Shown: positions 7,741-22,000 of the stretch, one piece after another
How positions within the stretch are numbered: the stretch's first letter is position 1
How the letters are laid out: each line of letters starts with the position of its first letter
Source: Opitutaceae bacterium
GTDB lineage: Bacteria; Verrucomicrobiota; Verrucomicrobiia; Opitutales; Opitutaceae
Length of the DNA: 64,000 nt
Assembly (NCBI GenBank): GCA_019634615.1
Contig: JAHCAZ010000004.1
Coordinates: 1-64,000 of the forward strand
Direction: 5' to 3'
Program-made: the position numbers and the translations under genes
The notes under the pieces: generated by a model
Seen by the model: only the letters and a program-made list of their open reading frames with translations
Database searches by the model: none
What the model was told of the DNA's origin: nothing

Positions 7741-10302
7741 CTACAACAGATTTAGCTGGGCGTCGTCCGCCGGCGTCACGCTGATCTTCTTCTTCGGCCG
7801 CGCACTGGGCGCGGGCGTGGGCAGGGTGACGCTCGTGTCGTCGGATTCGAGTCGCGCCAGAATGGTCTTGGCGCGGTCGATGACGCTCAGCGGCAGGCCG
7901 GCGAGCCGCGCCACCTGGATGCCGTAGCTGCGGTCGGCGGCGCCGGGGACGACGCGGCGGACGAAGACGATGTCGTCGTTCCACTCCTTCACGGCCACGG
8001 AGAGGTTGCGCAGGCGCGGCAGGTGCTTCTCGAGCTGAGTCAGCTCCTGGTAGTGCGTGGCGAACAGCGTGCGCGGCCCGCGCTCCGGGTCGCGGTGCAG
8101 GTGCTCGACCACGGCCCAGGCGATGCTCAGGCCGTCGTAGGTCGAGGTGCCGCGGCCGATCTCGTCGAGAATGATGAGCGAGCGGTCGGTGGCGTTGTTG
8201 AGGATGTTGGCGGTCTCGTTCATCTCGACCATGAAGGTCGAGTTGCCACGCGCCAGGTCGTCGCTCGCGCCGACGCGGGAGAAGATCCGGTCGACGAGGC
8301 CGATGCGGCAAGCCTTGGCCGGCACCCAGGAGCCGACCTGGGCGAGGAGCGTGATGAGCGCGACCTGGCGGATGTAAGTGGATTTGCCGGCCATGTTGGG
8401 ACCGGTGATGAGGGCGAGCTGGGCCTCCTCGCAGGAGAGCAGCGTGTCATTGGGGACAAAGGCCTGGCTGGTCCCGCGGGCAATCGCCTCGGGCACTTTG
8501 AGCATCTGCTCGACGACGGGGTGGCGACCCTCGGTGATCTCGAGCGCGTCGCCGTCGTCGAGCGTCGGCCGGCAATAGTCCCATTCGCGGGCGAGCAATG
8601 CCCACCCGGCGAGGACGTCGAGCTCGGCGAGGGCATCGGCGGTCTGCGCCAGCGCGATGGCATCGTCGAGGATGGTGGCGACGAGCTGGTTGAAGAGCTC
8701 GAGCTCGCGGGCGAGGGCGTTCTCCTCGGCGGAAAAGATCTCCTTTTCCTTCTTGCGCAGCTCCTCGGTGACGTAGCGCTCGCCGCCGACGGTGGTCTGG
8801 CGGCGGATGTAATCGGCCGGGACGAGGTGCAGGTTGGCCTTGGTAACCTCGATGTAGTAGCCGAAATTGTTCGTGAACCTGACCTTGAGGCTCCGGATAC
8901 CGGTGCGTTCCTGCTCGGCTCGCTCGAGATCGGAAAGCCAGGTCTTGTTGTCGGACGTGAGGGAACGCAGCCGGTCGAGTTCTGCGTCGTAGCCGGCGCG
9001 GATGTAGTTGCCCTCGGCAAGGTCGGCGGGGAGCTCGTCGGCGAGCGCCCGGGCCAGGAGGTCGCGCAGGTTCGGCAGCTCGGCGATCATGGGCAGGCAG
9101 GCGCCCGCAAGGTGGCCGCCGGCGGCCGCGAGCTCGGCGCGGAGCGCGGGCAATTGGGTGAGCGTGTCGCGGACGCCGCCGAGTTCGCGTGGGTTGCGGA
9201 GGCGGTTCTGCAGCCGGCCGAGGATGCGGGGAATGTCGCGGACGTTGCCCAGCAGGTCGCGCAGCGTCGAAAGATGGGGCGGGGAGCTGATCAACTCTCC
9301 GACGAGGGTCTGGCGGCGGACAATCTCGGCCAGGTCGAGCGTGGGCGCCGCGAGCCAGCGCTCCAGCAGGCGTGCGCCGGCGGCGGTGGCGGTGCGGTTG
9401 ATGGCATTCAGCAGCGAGCCGTCGCGGCCGCCGCGGATCGAGGCGAAGATCTCGAGGTTGCGCAGGGTCGCCGGGTCGAGCAGGAGCGTGCCGGCGCTGC
9501 GGTACTCCTGCAGGCTGCGCAGGTTCTCCGGCTTGGCGCAGAGGTTCTCGGTCGCGTAATACACCAGGGCGCCGGCCGGGCCGAGGGCCGGGTGGGTGTG
9601 GGCGAGGCCGAAACCCTGCAGGTTCAGGACGCCGAGCGTGTCCATCACGGTGCGGGCACCGGTGGCGGTCTCGAAGTTGTAGGCGGGCAGCTCCGAGCAG
9701 AGGCGCGACGTCGCGAAGGCATGCAGGGCGTGCACCGCGATCTGCTCGTGCGGCGCGGTCTGCCAGATGGCGAGGGCGCCTTCGGCGACGAGGAGTTCGG
9801 CGGGATCGAGGGCGGTCAGGACCGGGAGGAGGTTCTCGATGCGCGCGTCGGTCGCGAGGCGGAACTCGCCCGTCGACAGATCCAGCCAGGAGGCGTGCAG
9901 GCCTGCGTGGTCGAGCGCGATGGCGGCCAGGTAGTGGTTGCGATTGGCGTCGAGCTGGTTGGCGGCGAGGGTCGTGCCCGGGGAGAGGATGCGCGTCAGG
10001 GTGCGGCGCACCAGCTTGCCGGCCTTGGCCGGCTCGGCCTGGTCGCAGATGGCGACCTTCTTGCCGGCGGCGAGGAGCTTGTTGACGTAGGTGTCGGCCG
10101 CATGCGCCGGGATGCCGGCCATGGGGTGTTCCTGACGGCGGGTGAGGGTGAGGCCGCAGATCTTTGACGCGACGATGGCGTCGTCGAAGAACATCTCGAA
10201 AAAGTCGCCGAGCCGGAAGAGCAGCAGGGTGTCACGCGGGAGGCCGCGCTTCACCTCGAAGTACTGCTGCATCATCGGGGTAACTTTCGGTGCCTGGCTC
10301 AT
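7741..10302 (-). CDS. mutS: DNA mismatch repair protein MutS
   Basis: An 853-residue mismatch-recognition ATPase of normal family length. The N-terminal mismatch-binding domain begins TPMMQQYFEVKRG, and the Phe-x-Glu block is present as LGDFFEMFFDDA. The C-terminal ATPase has Walker A TGPNMAGKSTYIRQ, Walker B SLIILDEIGRGTSTYDG and the FATHYQEL switch. No mutL lies in the window. It is divergent from the esterase gene. Confidence 0.97.
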   Translation of the reverse strand: MSQAPKVTPMMQQYFEVKRGLPRDTLLLFRLGDFFEMFFDDAIVASKICGLTLTRRQEHPMAGIPAHAADTYVNKLLAAGKKVAICDQAEPAKAGKLVRRTLTRILSPGTTLAANQLDANRNHYLAAIALDHAGLHASWLDLSTGEFRLATDARIENLLPVLTALDPAELLVAEGALAIWQTAPHEQIAVHALHAFATSRLCSELPAYNFETATGARTVMDTLGVLNLQGFGLAHTHPALGPAGALVYYATENLCAKPENLRSLQEYRSAGTLLLDPATLRNLEIFASIRGGRDGSLLNAINRTATAAGARLLERWLAAPTLDLAEIVRRQTLVGELISSPPHLSTLRDLLGNVRDIPRILGRLQNRLRNPRELGGVRDTLTQLPALRAELAAAGGHLAGACLPMIAELPNLRDLLARALADELPADLAEGNYIRAGYDAELDRLRSLTSDNKTWLSDLERAEQERTGIRSLKVRFTNNFGYYIEVTKANLHLVPADYIRRQTTVGGERYVTEELRKKEKEIFSAEENALARELELFNQLVATILDDAIALAQTADALAELDVLAGWALLAREWDYCRPTLDDGDALEITEGRHPVVEQMLKVPEAIARGTSQAFVPNDTLLSCEEAQLALITGPNMAGKSTYIRQVALITLLAQVGSWVPAKACRIGLVDRIFSRVGASDDLARGNSTFMVEMNETANILNNATDRSLIILDEIGRGTSTYDGLSIAWAVVEHLHRDPERGPRTLFATHYQELTQLEKHLPRLRNLSVAVKEWNDDIVFVRRVVPGAADRSYGIQVARLAGLPLSVIDRAKTILARLESDDTSVTLPTPAPSARPKKKISVTPADDAQLNLL

Positions 10303-10348
10303 CGGGCCTGCAACGCTCAGGCAAAGGCGCGGGAGGGCAAAGGAAAAA

Positions 10349-11182
10349 GTGACGGATGCTTGCTTTGGGCGGCCTGCCTCCTTGGCTCACGGCGTGACCG
10401 TGCCACTTTTCCATCGCGATCTCGGCGGCGACGGGCATCCGCCGCTCGTCATCCTCCATGGGATGCTCGGCTCCTCGCGCAATTGGCAGACCGTCGGCCG
10501 CGACCTCGCGGCGCGTTACCACGTGCACGCGCTGGATGCCCGGAACCACGGCGCCTCGCCCCATGCGGAGCCGATGGACTATCCGACGATGGCTGCCGAC
10601 GTGATCGCGTGGCTCGAGGCGCAGGGCCTCGACCGCGTCACGCTCATGGGCCACAGCATGGGCGGGAAAACCGCGATGTGGCTGGCCTGCCGCCACCCGG
10701 AGCGGGTCGCGCGGTTGATCGTGGTGGACATCGCCCCGCGCGCCTATGCGTGGCCGGCGCACCGCGAGGAGTTTGCCGCGCTCAACGAATTGGACCTCGC
10801 CACCCTGCGCTCCCGGGCCGAGGCCGAAAAGCGCATGGAGCAGCGCGTGCCGGAGTGGGCGATGCGGAAGTTCCTCGCCACCAACCTGGAGACCGACACC
10901 GCGCATCGCTGGCGCTGGGCGATCAACCTGCCGGTGATCACGGCGGCGCTGGGCACGCTCGAGCGCGATCCGCTGCGGCCGGAGGACCGTTTCGAGGGAC
11001 CGACCTTCTTCATCAGCGGCGGCAAATCGGCCTATGTCACGGCCGACGACGAGTCGGCCATCCGCCGCCATTTCCCGGGCGCCAAGCACGTGGTGCTGCC
11101 ACACGCCGGACACAACCCGCACATCGAGCGCCGCGAGGAGTTTGTCGCAGCCGTGGAAATGCCCAACGGATCCAATCCTTGA
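10349..11182 (+). CDS. Alpha/beta-hydrolase, YbfF-like esterase
   Basis: An alpha/beta-fold hydrolase of about 277 residues. It has the oxyanion-hole motif LHGMLGSSRNW, DARNHGASPH, the nucleophile elbow GHSMGGKTAM and a C-terminal His in LPHAGHNPHIE. This motif set is that of YbfF/ABHD11-type esterases acting on short acyl thioesters or esters; the substrate here is unknown. The GTG at 10349 is preferred because AAAGGA lies just upstream; another GTG at 10394 is possible. Confidence 0.82.
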   Translation: MTDACFGRPASLAHGVTVPLFHRDLGGDGHPPLVILHGMLGSSRNWQTVGRDLAARYHVHALDARNHGASPHAEPMDYPTMAADVIAWLEAQGLDRVTLMGHSMGGKTAMWLACRHPERVARLIVVDIAPRAYAWPAHREEFAALNELDLATLRSRAEAEKRMEQRVPEWAMRKFLATNLETDTAHRWRWAINLPVITAALGTLERDPLRPEDRFEGPTFFISGGKSAYVTADDESAIRRHFPGAKHVVLPHAGHNPHIERREEFVAAVEMPNGSNP

Positions 11183-11270
11183 ACCACTAATTCACACTAA
11201 TTTGTCCGGAAATGGCCGGAATCCGGAATTCCTAAAATTCCCGTTCATAAGTGTGTATTAGTGGTTTCAA
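11179..11270 (+). repeat. Large imperfect inverted repeat, ACCACTAAT family
   Basis: The arm beginning TTGAACCACTAATTCACACT (11179-11200) is nearly the reverse complement of 11246-11270 (reverse complement TTGAAACCACTAATACACAC...). The arms are separated by about 45 bp and start on the esterase stop codon. The 175-bp gap to the beta-galactosidase holds nothing else recognisable. Confidence 0.7.
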
Positions 11271-11309
11271 TGGTGTGAGCCCCACCATTCCTTCACGGAT
11301 AAATTCTGA

Positions 11310-14477
<3,168 letters not shown>

Positions 14478-14578
14478 GGCGCTACCTGAGGCAGTAAGGT
14501 GGAAAGCTGGAAATCAGGAACCCAACCAAGCGGTCTTTTCCCGCTTTCCTGATTTCCCCATTTCCTCGTCCGGCGTTC

Positions 14579-15187
14579 CTAGCGCAGCTCGGTATCGAGG
14601 TTGCGGCGGACGGTGCGGAGGTCGTCGATCTGCTTCTGCAGGAGGGCGAGCTCGGCGGGCGTCTTGTTCTGCTTCATGGCCTCGAGAATGTCGCGCTCGG
14701 CTTCCATGAGGGAGACGCGTTCGGCGGCGACGGATTCGCGCTGCTCGGTGGATTTGCCGCCGAAGAGGGAGAATTTCCGCGTGGATTTGGCGTCATTGAG
14801 GGACTGGTCGAGGTCGGAGGACTTCATCTTCTTCTGCTCGCGGGCGATGTCCTTCTCGAGCTTGCGGATCTGGAGATCGAGCTCGGTGATGCGGCTGTTG
14901 CGCACCTCCATGCGCGGCAGCGTGGTGACTTCCTCCGGGGCCTTGGTGGCGGCGCCGTCGGCCGGGGTGGTGGTGGCGGCGGTGGAAGTGGCGGGTGGGA
15001 TCGCGACCGCGGGGGCGACCTCGGCCTTGGCGGCGGCCTGCGTGGCGCGGCGATGGGCGTGCTCGGCGAGGCGGGCCTTGACGCGTTCCTCGCGGGCGGC
15101 CTTTTCCTCGGCGGTTTCGGCCTGCAAGTTGCCCGCCAGGCAAACGCCGAGGGTGAGGAGGAGGAAGCGGGAAAACCGGGAGGGCAT
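14579..15187 (-). CDS. Secreted coiled-coil protein of unknown function
   Basis: A 202-residue protein with a clear signal peptide (FLLLTLGVCLAGNLQA), an Ala/Thr/Pro-rich spacer (about 65-105) and a long charged, probably coiled-coil C-terminal half (LDLQIRKLEKDIAREQKK onward). No enzymatic motif is seen. The ATG at 15187 places the signal peptide at the N-terminus; an upstream in-frame start would run into the inverted repeat. Its role is unknown; a periplasmic structural or scaffold function is only a guess. Confidence 0.65.
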   Translation of the reverse strand: MPSRFSRFLLLTLGVCLAGNLQAETAEEKAAREERVKARLAEHAHRRATQAAAKAEVAPAVAIPPATSTAATTTPADGAATKAPEEVTTLPRMEVRNSRITELDLQIRKLEKDIAREQKKMKSSDLDQSLNDAKSTRKFSLFGGKSTEQRESVAAERVSLMEAERDILEAMKQNKTPAELALLQKQIDDLRTVRRNLDTELR

Positions 15188-15253
15188 GGCTTGGGCAGGG
15201 GAGCACCGGTGGTGGGCCGAGGCAAGTCTGCAGGTCTGGGGTGTCTTGCCTTT

Positions 15254-15329
15254 GGGTAGCAGCCGGCCTCTGGACGGCTGGTTGGACTTGCGCATGCCAA
15301 AACGGCCGTCCGGAGGCCGGCCGCTACCC
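15254..15329 (+). repeat. REP-like inverted repeat doublet, GGGTAGC(A/G)GCCGGCCTC family
   Basis: Arms of 27 bases at 15254-15280 and 15303-15329 are reverse complements with about three mismatches, separated by 22 bp. It lies between the coiled-coil protein gene and the enolase terminator. Confidence 0.8.
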
Positions 15330-15330
15330 A

Positions 15331-15360
15331 TGAAAAAGGCCGGGCTTTTAGAGCCCGGCC
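15331..15360 (-). terminator. Rho-independent terminator of eno
   Basis: Read on the minus strand, a perfect 9-bp stem GGCCGGGCT/AGCCCGGCC (15352-15360 with 15338-15346) with a 5-base loop is followed by five T residues (complement of 15333-15337). It starts 25 bp after the enolase stop. Confidence 0.9.
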
Positions 15361-15385
15361 TTCGTGCACGAATACTCGATCGGGC

Positions 15386-16732
<1,347 letters not shown>

Positions 16733-16780
16733 TCAGCAGGGGCCGTGAAGCGGGTATTAGGTGGCCGGAGGGGCGCCCAA

Positions 16781-16917
16781 TCGTTCTCGCTATCGTACTC
16801 GTTCTCGTCGCTAGGACCGCACTCGCGCTCATTTTCCCAATCAAGCCCTGCATTCTTTTGTCAGCCAAGGCGCTGACCGATCCGGGAGAACGAGAAAGAG
16901 TACGAGAACGAGAACGA
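16781..16917 (+). repeat. Inverted low-complexity repeat CGTTCTCG / CGAGAACG
   Basis: The 268-bp gap between eno and the ankyrin gene holds a run of CGTTCTCG-type units at 16781-16807 and its approximate reverse complement (CGAGAACGAGAACGA) at 16885-16917. The arms are imperfect and repeat the 6-7-base unit internally. No gene is seen in the gap. Confidence 0.6.
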
Positions 16918-16931
16918 TACCTGGGCCAGCC

Positions 16932-17960
16932 TCAGGCGAACGGCGGCCGCGACACGCCGAGCTTCTCGGCCAGGCGCTTGAGGGGTCCGCCGGTCTTGGG
17001 GCGGAACTGCGGGGGGATCTGTTCGATGAAGCCCCGCTCAACCGCGATCCGGCCGACGGCCACGCGCTCGTAGTTCCGGACGTTCAACAGTTCCTCGGTC
17101 AGGAGGGCCGTGGGCACCTGGTCGAGGTGGCCCTCGAACGCGGCGGCGTGCAGCGGCGTGTCGCCGTTGTCGTTGCGCGTGAGGAGCAGGTCCCGCGTGA
17201 GCTGTTCGCGCGGGATGCGGTCGAGCTGACCGGTTTCGGCGGCGGCGTGGATGGCGGTGAAGCCGGACTTGCTGGCCACGACGAGGTTGTCGTGGACCAG
17301 GAGCGGCGCGGGGATCTGCGCGAGGTGGCCGCTGATGGCGGCCGCATGGAAGACGGTGTCGCCGGAGTTGGTCACGGCCAGCAGGGCCGGGGCATTGAGG
17401 AACGCGGCCGGGACCTGGTCGAGATGGCCGTTGAGGGCGGCGACGTGCAGGACGGTCTCGCCGCCGATGTTCTTCACCGCGAGGTTCTCCGCGGTGACGA
17501 ACTGCGCAGGAAAGCGGTCGAGCGTGCCCTGCTCGGCCGCCTCGTGCAGGAGCGTGTTGCCGAGGTCGGTCTTGCCGAGGACGATCTCGGCCGTGAGCAG
17601 GGCCGGGGGCAGCAGGTCGAGGTGGCCGTGGGCGGCCGCGACGTGAAAGACCGTGTAGCCCGAGTTGCTGCGCAGCGCGAGGCTGGCGGCGCTGAGGAGC
17701 TCGGCCGGGACCTGGTCGAGGTGGCCGCCGAGCGCGGCGTGGTGCAAGACGGTGTAACCGAGGTCGTTCTTGAGGAAGAAATGCGCCGGCTCGACGATGC
17801 CGGGCGGGAGGGTCCGCAGGCTGCCGTAACGGGCGGCGGCATGCAGGGGGGTGTTGCCGGAGGCATTGCGGGCGGTGATCGTCGCCGGCGTCAGGAGGCT
17901 CGGGTCTAGGCTGGCCAGCGTGCCCTCGCGCGCTGCGGCGTACAGGTCCGGGTTTGGCAT
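16932..17960 (-). CDS. Ankyrin-repeat protein
   Basis: A 342-residue protein made almost wholly of about eight 33-residue ankyrin-type repeats (pattern NxxGxTxLHxAAxxGHLDQVP) ending in a short basic tail. The repeats resemble each other strongly, for example GHLDQVPAELL, GHLDQVPAAFL and GHLDQVPTALL, suggesting recent internal duplication. No signal peptide is visible from the ATG at 17960; longer in-frame starts would overlap the divergent receiver gene. Ankyrin arrays bind other proteins; the partner is unknown. Confidence 0.85.
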   Translation of the reverse strand: MPNPDLYAAAREGTLASLDPSLLTPATITARNASGNTPLHAAARYGSLRTLPPGIVEPAHFFLKNDLGYTVLHHAALGGHLDQVPAELLSAASLALRSNSGYTVFHVAAAHGHLDLLPPALLTAEIVLGKTDLGNTLLHEAAEQGTLDRFPAQFVTAENLAVKNIGGETVLHVAALNGHLDQVPAAFLNAPALLAVTNSGDTVFHAAAISGHLAQIPAPLLVHDNLVVASKSGFTAIHAAAETGQLDRIPREQLTRDLLLTRNDNGDTPLHAAAFEGHLDQVPTALLTEELLNVRNYERVAVGRIAVERGFIEQIPPQFRPKTGGPLKRLAEKLGVSRPPFA

Positions 17961-18075
17961 GTCGGGTTCCGGGCTAGGGTTGATTATTTGGGCGGTGAAG
18001 CAAACCAAAATCAGTTGGCAAACGCCCCATGGAAATGGATTTGCCAAGGGCAGGCCGGATTGCACGCTGTGGGGC

Positions 18076-18504
18076 ATGAGTGCTGCCGAATCGAAGCCCG
18101 CGCCTGCCGAGACCAAGAAGGATGCGATCCTTCTGATCGACGACGAGGTTTCGCTGCTCGACGTGTTCAAGGCCGTGCTCGAGCCCTATTTCGACGTCGC
18201 CACGGCGACGTCGGTGCGCGAGGCGGAGTTCCTCCTGCACAAGCGCTCGTTCAAGGTGGTCGTCGCCGACCACCTCATGCCCGGCGGCAACGGCATGAGT
18301 TTCCTCGTCCGCGCGCGGGAGGAGTATCCCCACATGCAGCGCATCCTCGTCACCGGCTACATGAAGCCCGAGCTGCTGCTGCGCAGCGTCAACGAGGCCG
18401 CCCTCTTCCGCTACCTGCTCAAGCCAGTCTCGTTCTCCGAGCTCATCAAGGTGGTGCAGGACGCGGCCAAGGCCAGCGACGCCAGCGGGGCGGCTTCCGC
18501 GTGA
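18076..18504 (+). CDS. Stand-alone response regulator receiver (first of pair)
   Basis: A 142-residue single receiver domain with no output domain. The acidic pocket is LLIDDEVS, the phosphoacceptor Asp is in VVADHLMPGG, the Thr in ILVTGY and the Lys in LLKPVS. The short Ala/Lys/Ser-rich ends look like linkers. The ATG at 18076 is the first compact start. It lies 1 bp upstream of a second receiver gene, so both are probably co-expressed. No histidine kinase is adjacent. Confidence 0.9.
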   Translation: MSAAESKPAPAETKKDAILLIDDEVSLLDVFKAVLEPYFDVATATSVREAEFLLHKRSFKVVVADHLMPGGNGMSFLVRAREEYPHMQRILVTGYMKPELLLRSVNEAALFRYLLKPVSFSELIKVVQDAAKASDASGAASA

Positions 18505-18505
18505 G

Positions 18506-18889
18506 ATGAACGCACCGGCCACACCTCCGCGTCCGTTGGTGCTGGTGGTTGATGACGAGGTTGAGATTCGCTCGGCCCTCCAGCTGGGCCTGCAGGACGA
18601 GTTCCAGGTCGATTGCGCCAACTCCGCCGCGGAAGCGGAGAGCATGCTCGCGCTCGCCGGCTACGATGCGATCCTGTGCGACCACCTGATGCCCGGCGAG
18701 GACGGCCTGCCGTTCCTGATCCGGATGCACGGCAAGTACCCGCACGTGCACCGCATCATGATGACGAGCTACATCAACCCCGAGATTCTCTCCCGCAGCA
18801 TCCCGCTCGCCGGACTCGCCGCCTGCCTGACCAAGCCGATCTCGCTCGCGGAGCTGAAGCGCATTTTGCATCAGGTGGTCGGACGGTAG
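18506..18889 (+). CDS. Stand-alone response regulator receiver (second of pair)
   Basis: A 127-residue single receiver domain. Key residues are LVVDDEVEIR, the phosphoacceptor Asp in ILCDHLMPGEDG, MMTSYI and LTKPIS. It shares the unusual DHLMPG block with its upstream neighbour, which suggests tandem duplication. With no output domain it may act as a phosphate shuttle or sink, or bind a protein partner. Confidence 0.9.
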   Translation: MNAPATPPRPLVLVVDDEVEIRSALQLGLQDEFQVDCANSAAEAESMLALAGYDAILCDHLMPGEDGLPFLIRMHGKYPHVHRIMMTSYINPEILSRSIPLAGLAACLTKPISLAELKRILHQVVGR

Positions 18890-18892
18890 GGA

Positions 18893-19012
18893 TTTGTTAT
18901 TGGTTATGGGTTATTGGTTACTGGTCATTGGCTATAGTGCCCTGCGGTAGAACGCGGCGGATTCCCGCGGTCCGCCAATAACCAATAACAAATAATCGAT
19001 AACCAATAACCC
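18893..19012 (+). repeat. TTATTGGTTA-rich inverted repeat
   Basis: The gap between the second receiver gene and uvrA contains several TTATTGGTTA units at 18893-18931 and their complement TAACCAATAA at 18975-19012. It is A+T-rich compared with the flanking genes. It lies between convergent genes and could form a large hairpin in either transcript. Confidence 0.7.
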
Positions 19013-19016
19013 ATCC

Positions 19017-22000
19017 CTACCGCCGCAGCTTGGCGCGGAGGTAGGGCGCCGTGGGGCTGCGCTTCACCTTGAGGATGCCGGCCAGCGGTCCCTGGTAGAG
19101 CAGCTCGCCGCCCTCGGGGCCGCCGACCGGGCCGAGCTCGACGAGGTAGTCGGCCTCGGCCAGGAGGTCGAGGTGGTGCTCGATCACGACGACGGTGTGG
19201 CCTTGGTCCACGAGTGAATGCAGGACGCGGATGAGCTTCTCGCAGTCGCTCAGGTGCAGCCCGATGGTTGGCTCCTCGAGCAGGTAGAGGTTCTTCTCCA
19301 CCACGCCGCGGTTGCGCTCGGTGAACGTGGGCAGCCCGCGGGCGAGCTCGGTCACGAGCTTCAACCGCTGGGCCTCGCCACCGGACAGGGTCGGCGAGCT
19401 CTGGCCGAGCGTCAGGTAGCCGAGGCCGCAGTCCACCATGAGCCGGCAGACCGCGCCGAGCTGGGAATGGAAGTCGAAGAACGCCGCCGCCTCCTCGAAG
19501 GTGAGCTGCAGCACGTCGCCGATGGTCCGGTCCTTCCACGTGATGTCCGCCAGCTCCGGCCCGTAGCGCCGCCCGTGGCAGGAGTCGCAGGGCAGGTAGG
19601 TGTCCGGCATGAAGGCCATCTCCAGCTTGATGCGCCCGGCCCCCTGGCAGGCCTCGCAGCGGCCGCCCGTGGTGTTGAACGAGAAGCGCGAGGCCGTGTA
19701 GCCGCGCATCTTCGCCTCGGGCAGGGACGCGAAGAACTGCCGGATGAGGTCGAAGATGCCGAGGTAGGTCGCCGGCGTGGACCGCGGCGTCTTGCCGATG
19801 GGGGCCTGGTCCACCTCGATGACCGAGCGAAAGCCGGCGACGCCGCTGAGCGCCGCGAACGGCGGCGCGTCACCCTCGAAGCCCGTGGCCCGCGCAAACT
19901 CGCGTCCGGTGAGACGCCCGCGCTTCGCCTTGATCGCATGGGTCACCGCCGGGTGCAGCACGTCGCGAAACAGCGTGGATTTCCCGGCGCCGCTCGGGCC
20001 GGCCACCATGATCAGTCGCCCGCGCGGCAGGCGCAGGTCGAATCCCTTGAGGTTCCGGAACCGCGCTCCGCCGAGCTCCAGCCAGCCCACGTCCGCGGCC
20101 GGGCGCTTCGCCGCCCCATGCGTCCGCGCAACGCCGACCGGCCGGTACTCGCCCCGCAGCGGATGGGCGATGCCGCGGGTGAGGAACACGCCGGTGAGCG
20201 AGGCGCCGGCCTGCCGAATCTCGGCCGGCGTCCCCTCGGCCAGCACGGCGCCGCCGTGCACGCCGGCCCCGGGCCCGAGGTCGACGATGCGGTCGGCGCG
20301 CCGCATGAGCTCGTCGTCATGCTCGACCACGAGGAGCGTGTTGCCCTTGGCCCGCAGCGCCTGGAGCGTCGCGATGAGGCGGTCGTTGTCGCGGGCGTGC
20401 AGGCCGATGGACGGTTCGTCGAGGACGTAGAGCACGCCGGAGAGGTTCGAGCCCAGCTGCGCCGCGAGCCGGATGCGCTGGGCCTCGCCGCCCGAGAGGG
20501 TCTCGGTCGGCCGATCCAGCGCCAGGTAGCCGAGGCCGACGTGGTCGAGGAACTTCAGCCGCTCCTCGATCTGGGGCACGATGTCCTGGACGATGAGCCG
20601 GCCGCGGGTGTCGAGGGCGAGCTGACGCAGGCGGGCGAGCAAGGCGGCCGGGGTCGAGCGCAGCAGCGCGGGCAGGCTCAGCGGCGGCGAGCGATCGCGG
20701 AAGTGCAGCTTCACCGCGCGGCTGACGCGGTTGAGGCGTTCGCCGTGGCACTCGGGGCAGGGCCGGCCCTCGCCGGGGAGGTCCTCCGCCGCATCGACCC
20801 CGAACGCGCGCAGCCGCGCCAGCGGATCGTCGTCCTCGTCCTCCGGCTCGAGCATCCAAGGCAGGATCCGCCCGTGACCGCGGCAGGCCGGGCACCAGCC
20901 GCGGGGCGAGTTGAACGAGAAGTGCTTCGGGTCGAGCTCCGGGAAGGACTCGCCCGAGTCGATGTCAGTGCGCGTCGTCGAGAACCACGACAGGATCTCG
21001 CCGGCCGGCGTGAGCAGGAAGCACGCGCCCTTGCCGAGCTGCAGCGCGGTGTCGAGGGCCGCGCCCGGCCGCGCCTCGGTCTTGAGATCGGCGACCACAA
21101 CCTCGATGTCGTGCTCGCGGTAGCGGTCGAGCTTGGTGAAAGCCTCGGCGGCCAGCAGGCGCCCGTCGGCGCGCATGAGGGCGTAGCCTTGGTTGACGAT
21201 CCAGGTGGCGATCGGCTGGTGGTGGCCCTTGCGCCCGCGCACGAGCGGGGCGCAGAGATAGAGGTGCCGCGCGCGCCGGGCCTTGGTGCCGTGCATGACG
21301 CGCAGCAGCAGGCGCTTTAGGGCCGCCGGCGTGAGGGGCGTCACCGGCTTGTCGGTCAGGGGATGGTGCTGCACGCCGAGCCGGGCGTACAGCAGGCGCA
21401 GGTACTGGGCGACCTCGGTGATCGTGGCGACCGTGGACTTGCGCGAACCCCGGGTGACGCGTTGCTCGATGGCCACCGTCGGCGGGATGCCGGTGAGCCG
21501 GTCGATGTCGGGCCGGGGCAGTTGCTCGACGAACTGCCGCGCGTAGGGCGACATCGATTCCATGAACCGCCGCTGGCCCTCGGCAAAGACGATATCGAAC
21601 GCCAGGGTCGACTTGCCCGAGCCGGAGACGCCGGTGACGACCGTGAGCTGGTGGTGCGGCAGCGAGAGCGAGAGGTTCTTGAGGTTGTTCTCGCGCGCCC
21701 CGGTGATCGTGAGCTGCGGCTCGACCGTGAGGGGGAGGGTGGAGTACGGCGCGGCCTCCTCGGCCGCCACGGGCTCGGCGCGCCCGGGGGCGAGCGCCCC
21801 GTGCAGGAATCCCGCGGTGGCGCTGTCCCCGGCGGCGATCGCCTCGGGCGGCCCCTCAGCCACGAGCCGGCCGCCGGCGGCGCCGGCCTCCGGGCCGAGT
21901 TCCACGATCCAGTCCGCCGACTTGAGCACGTCGAGATTGTGCTCGATCACGATGACGCTGTGCCCGCGGTCGACGAGGCGCTGGAGCACCGCGAGCAGGC

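Noticed and set aside
8023..10167. Very long plus-strand open frame opposite mutS
   Set aside because: It is a G+C-driven antisense shadow of mutS; the sequence is low-complexity Gly/Ala/Val/Arg with no domain. Similar antisense frames opposite nadE, uvrA, eno, lacZ and the FAD enzymes were dropped for the same reason.
17961..18170. Longer N-terminus for the ankyrin-repeat protein
   Set aside because: The in-frame extension overlaps the divergent receiver gene and its promoter region, and has no ankyrin pattern.
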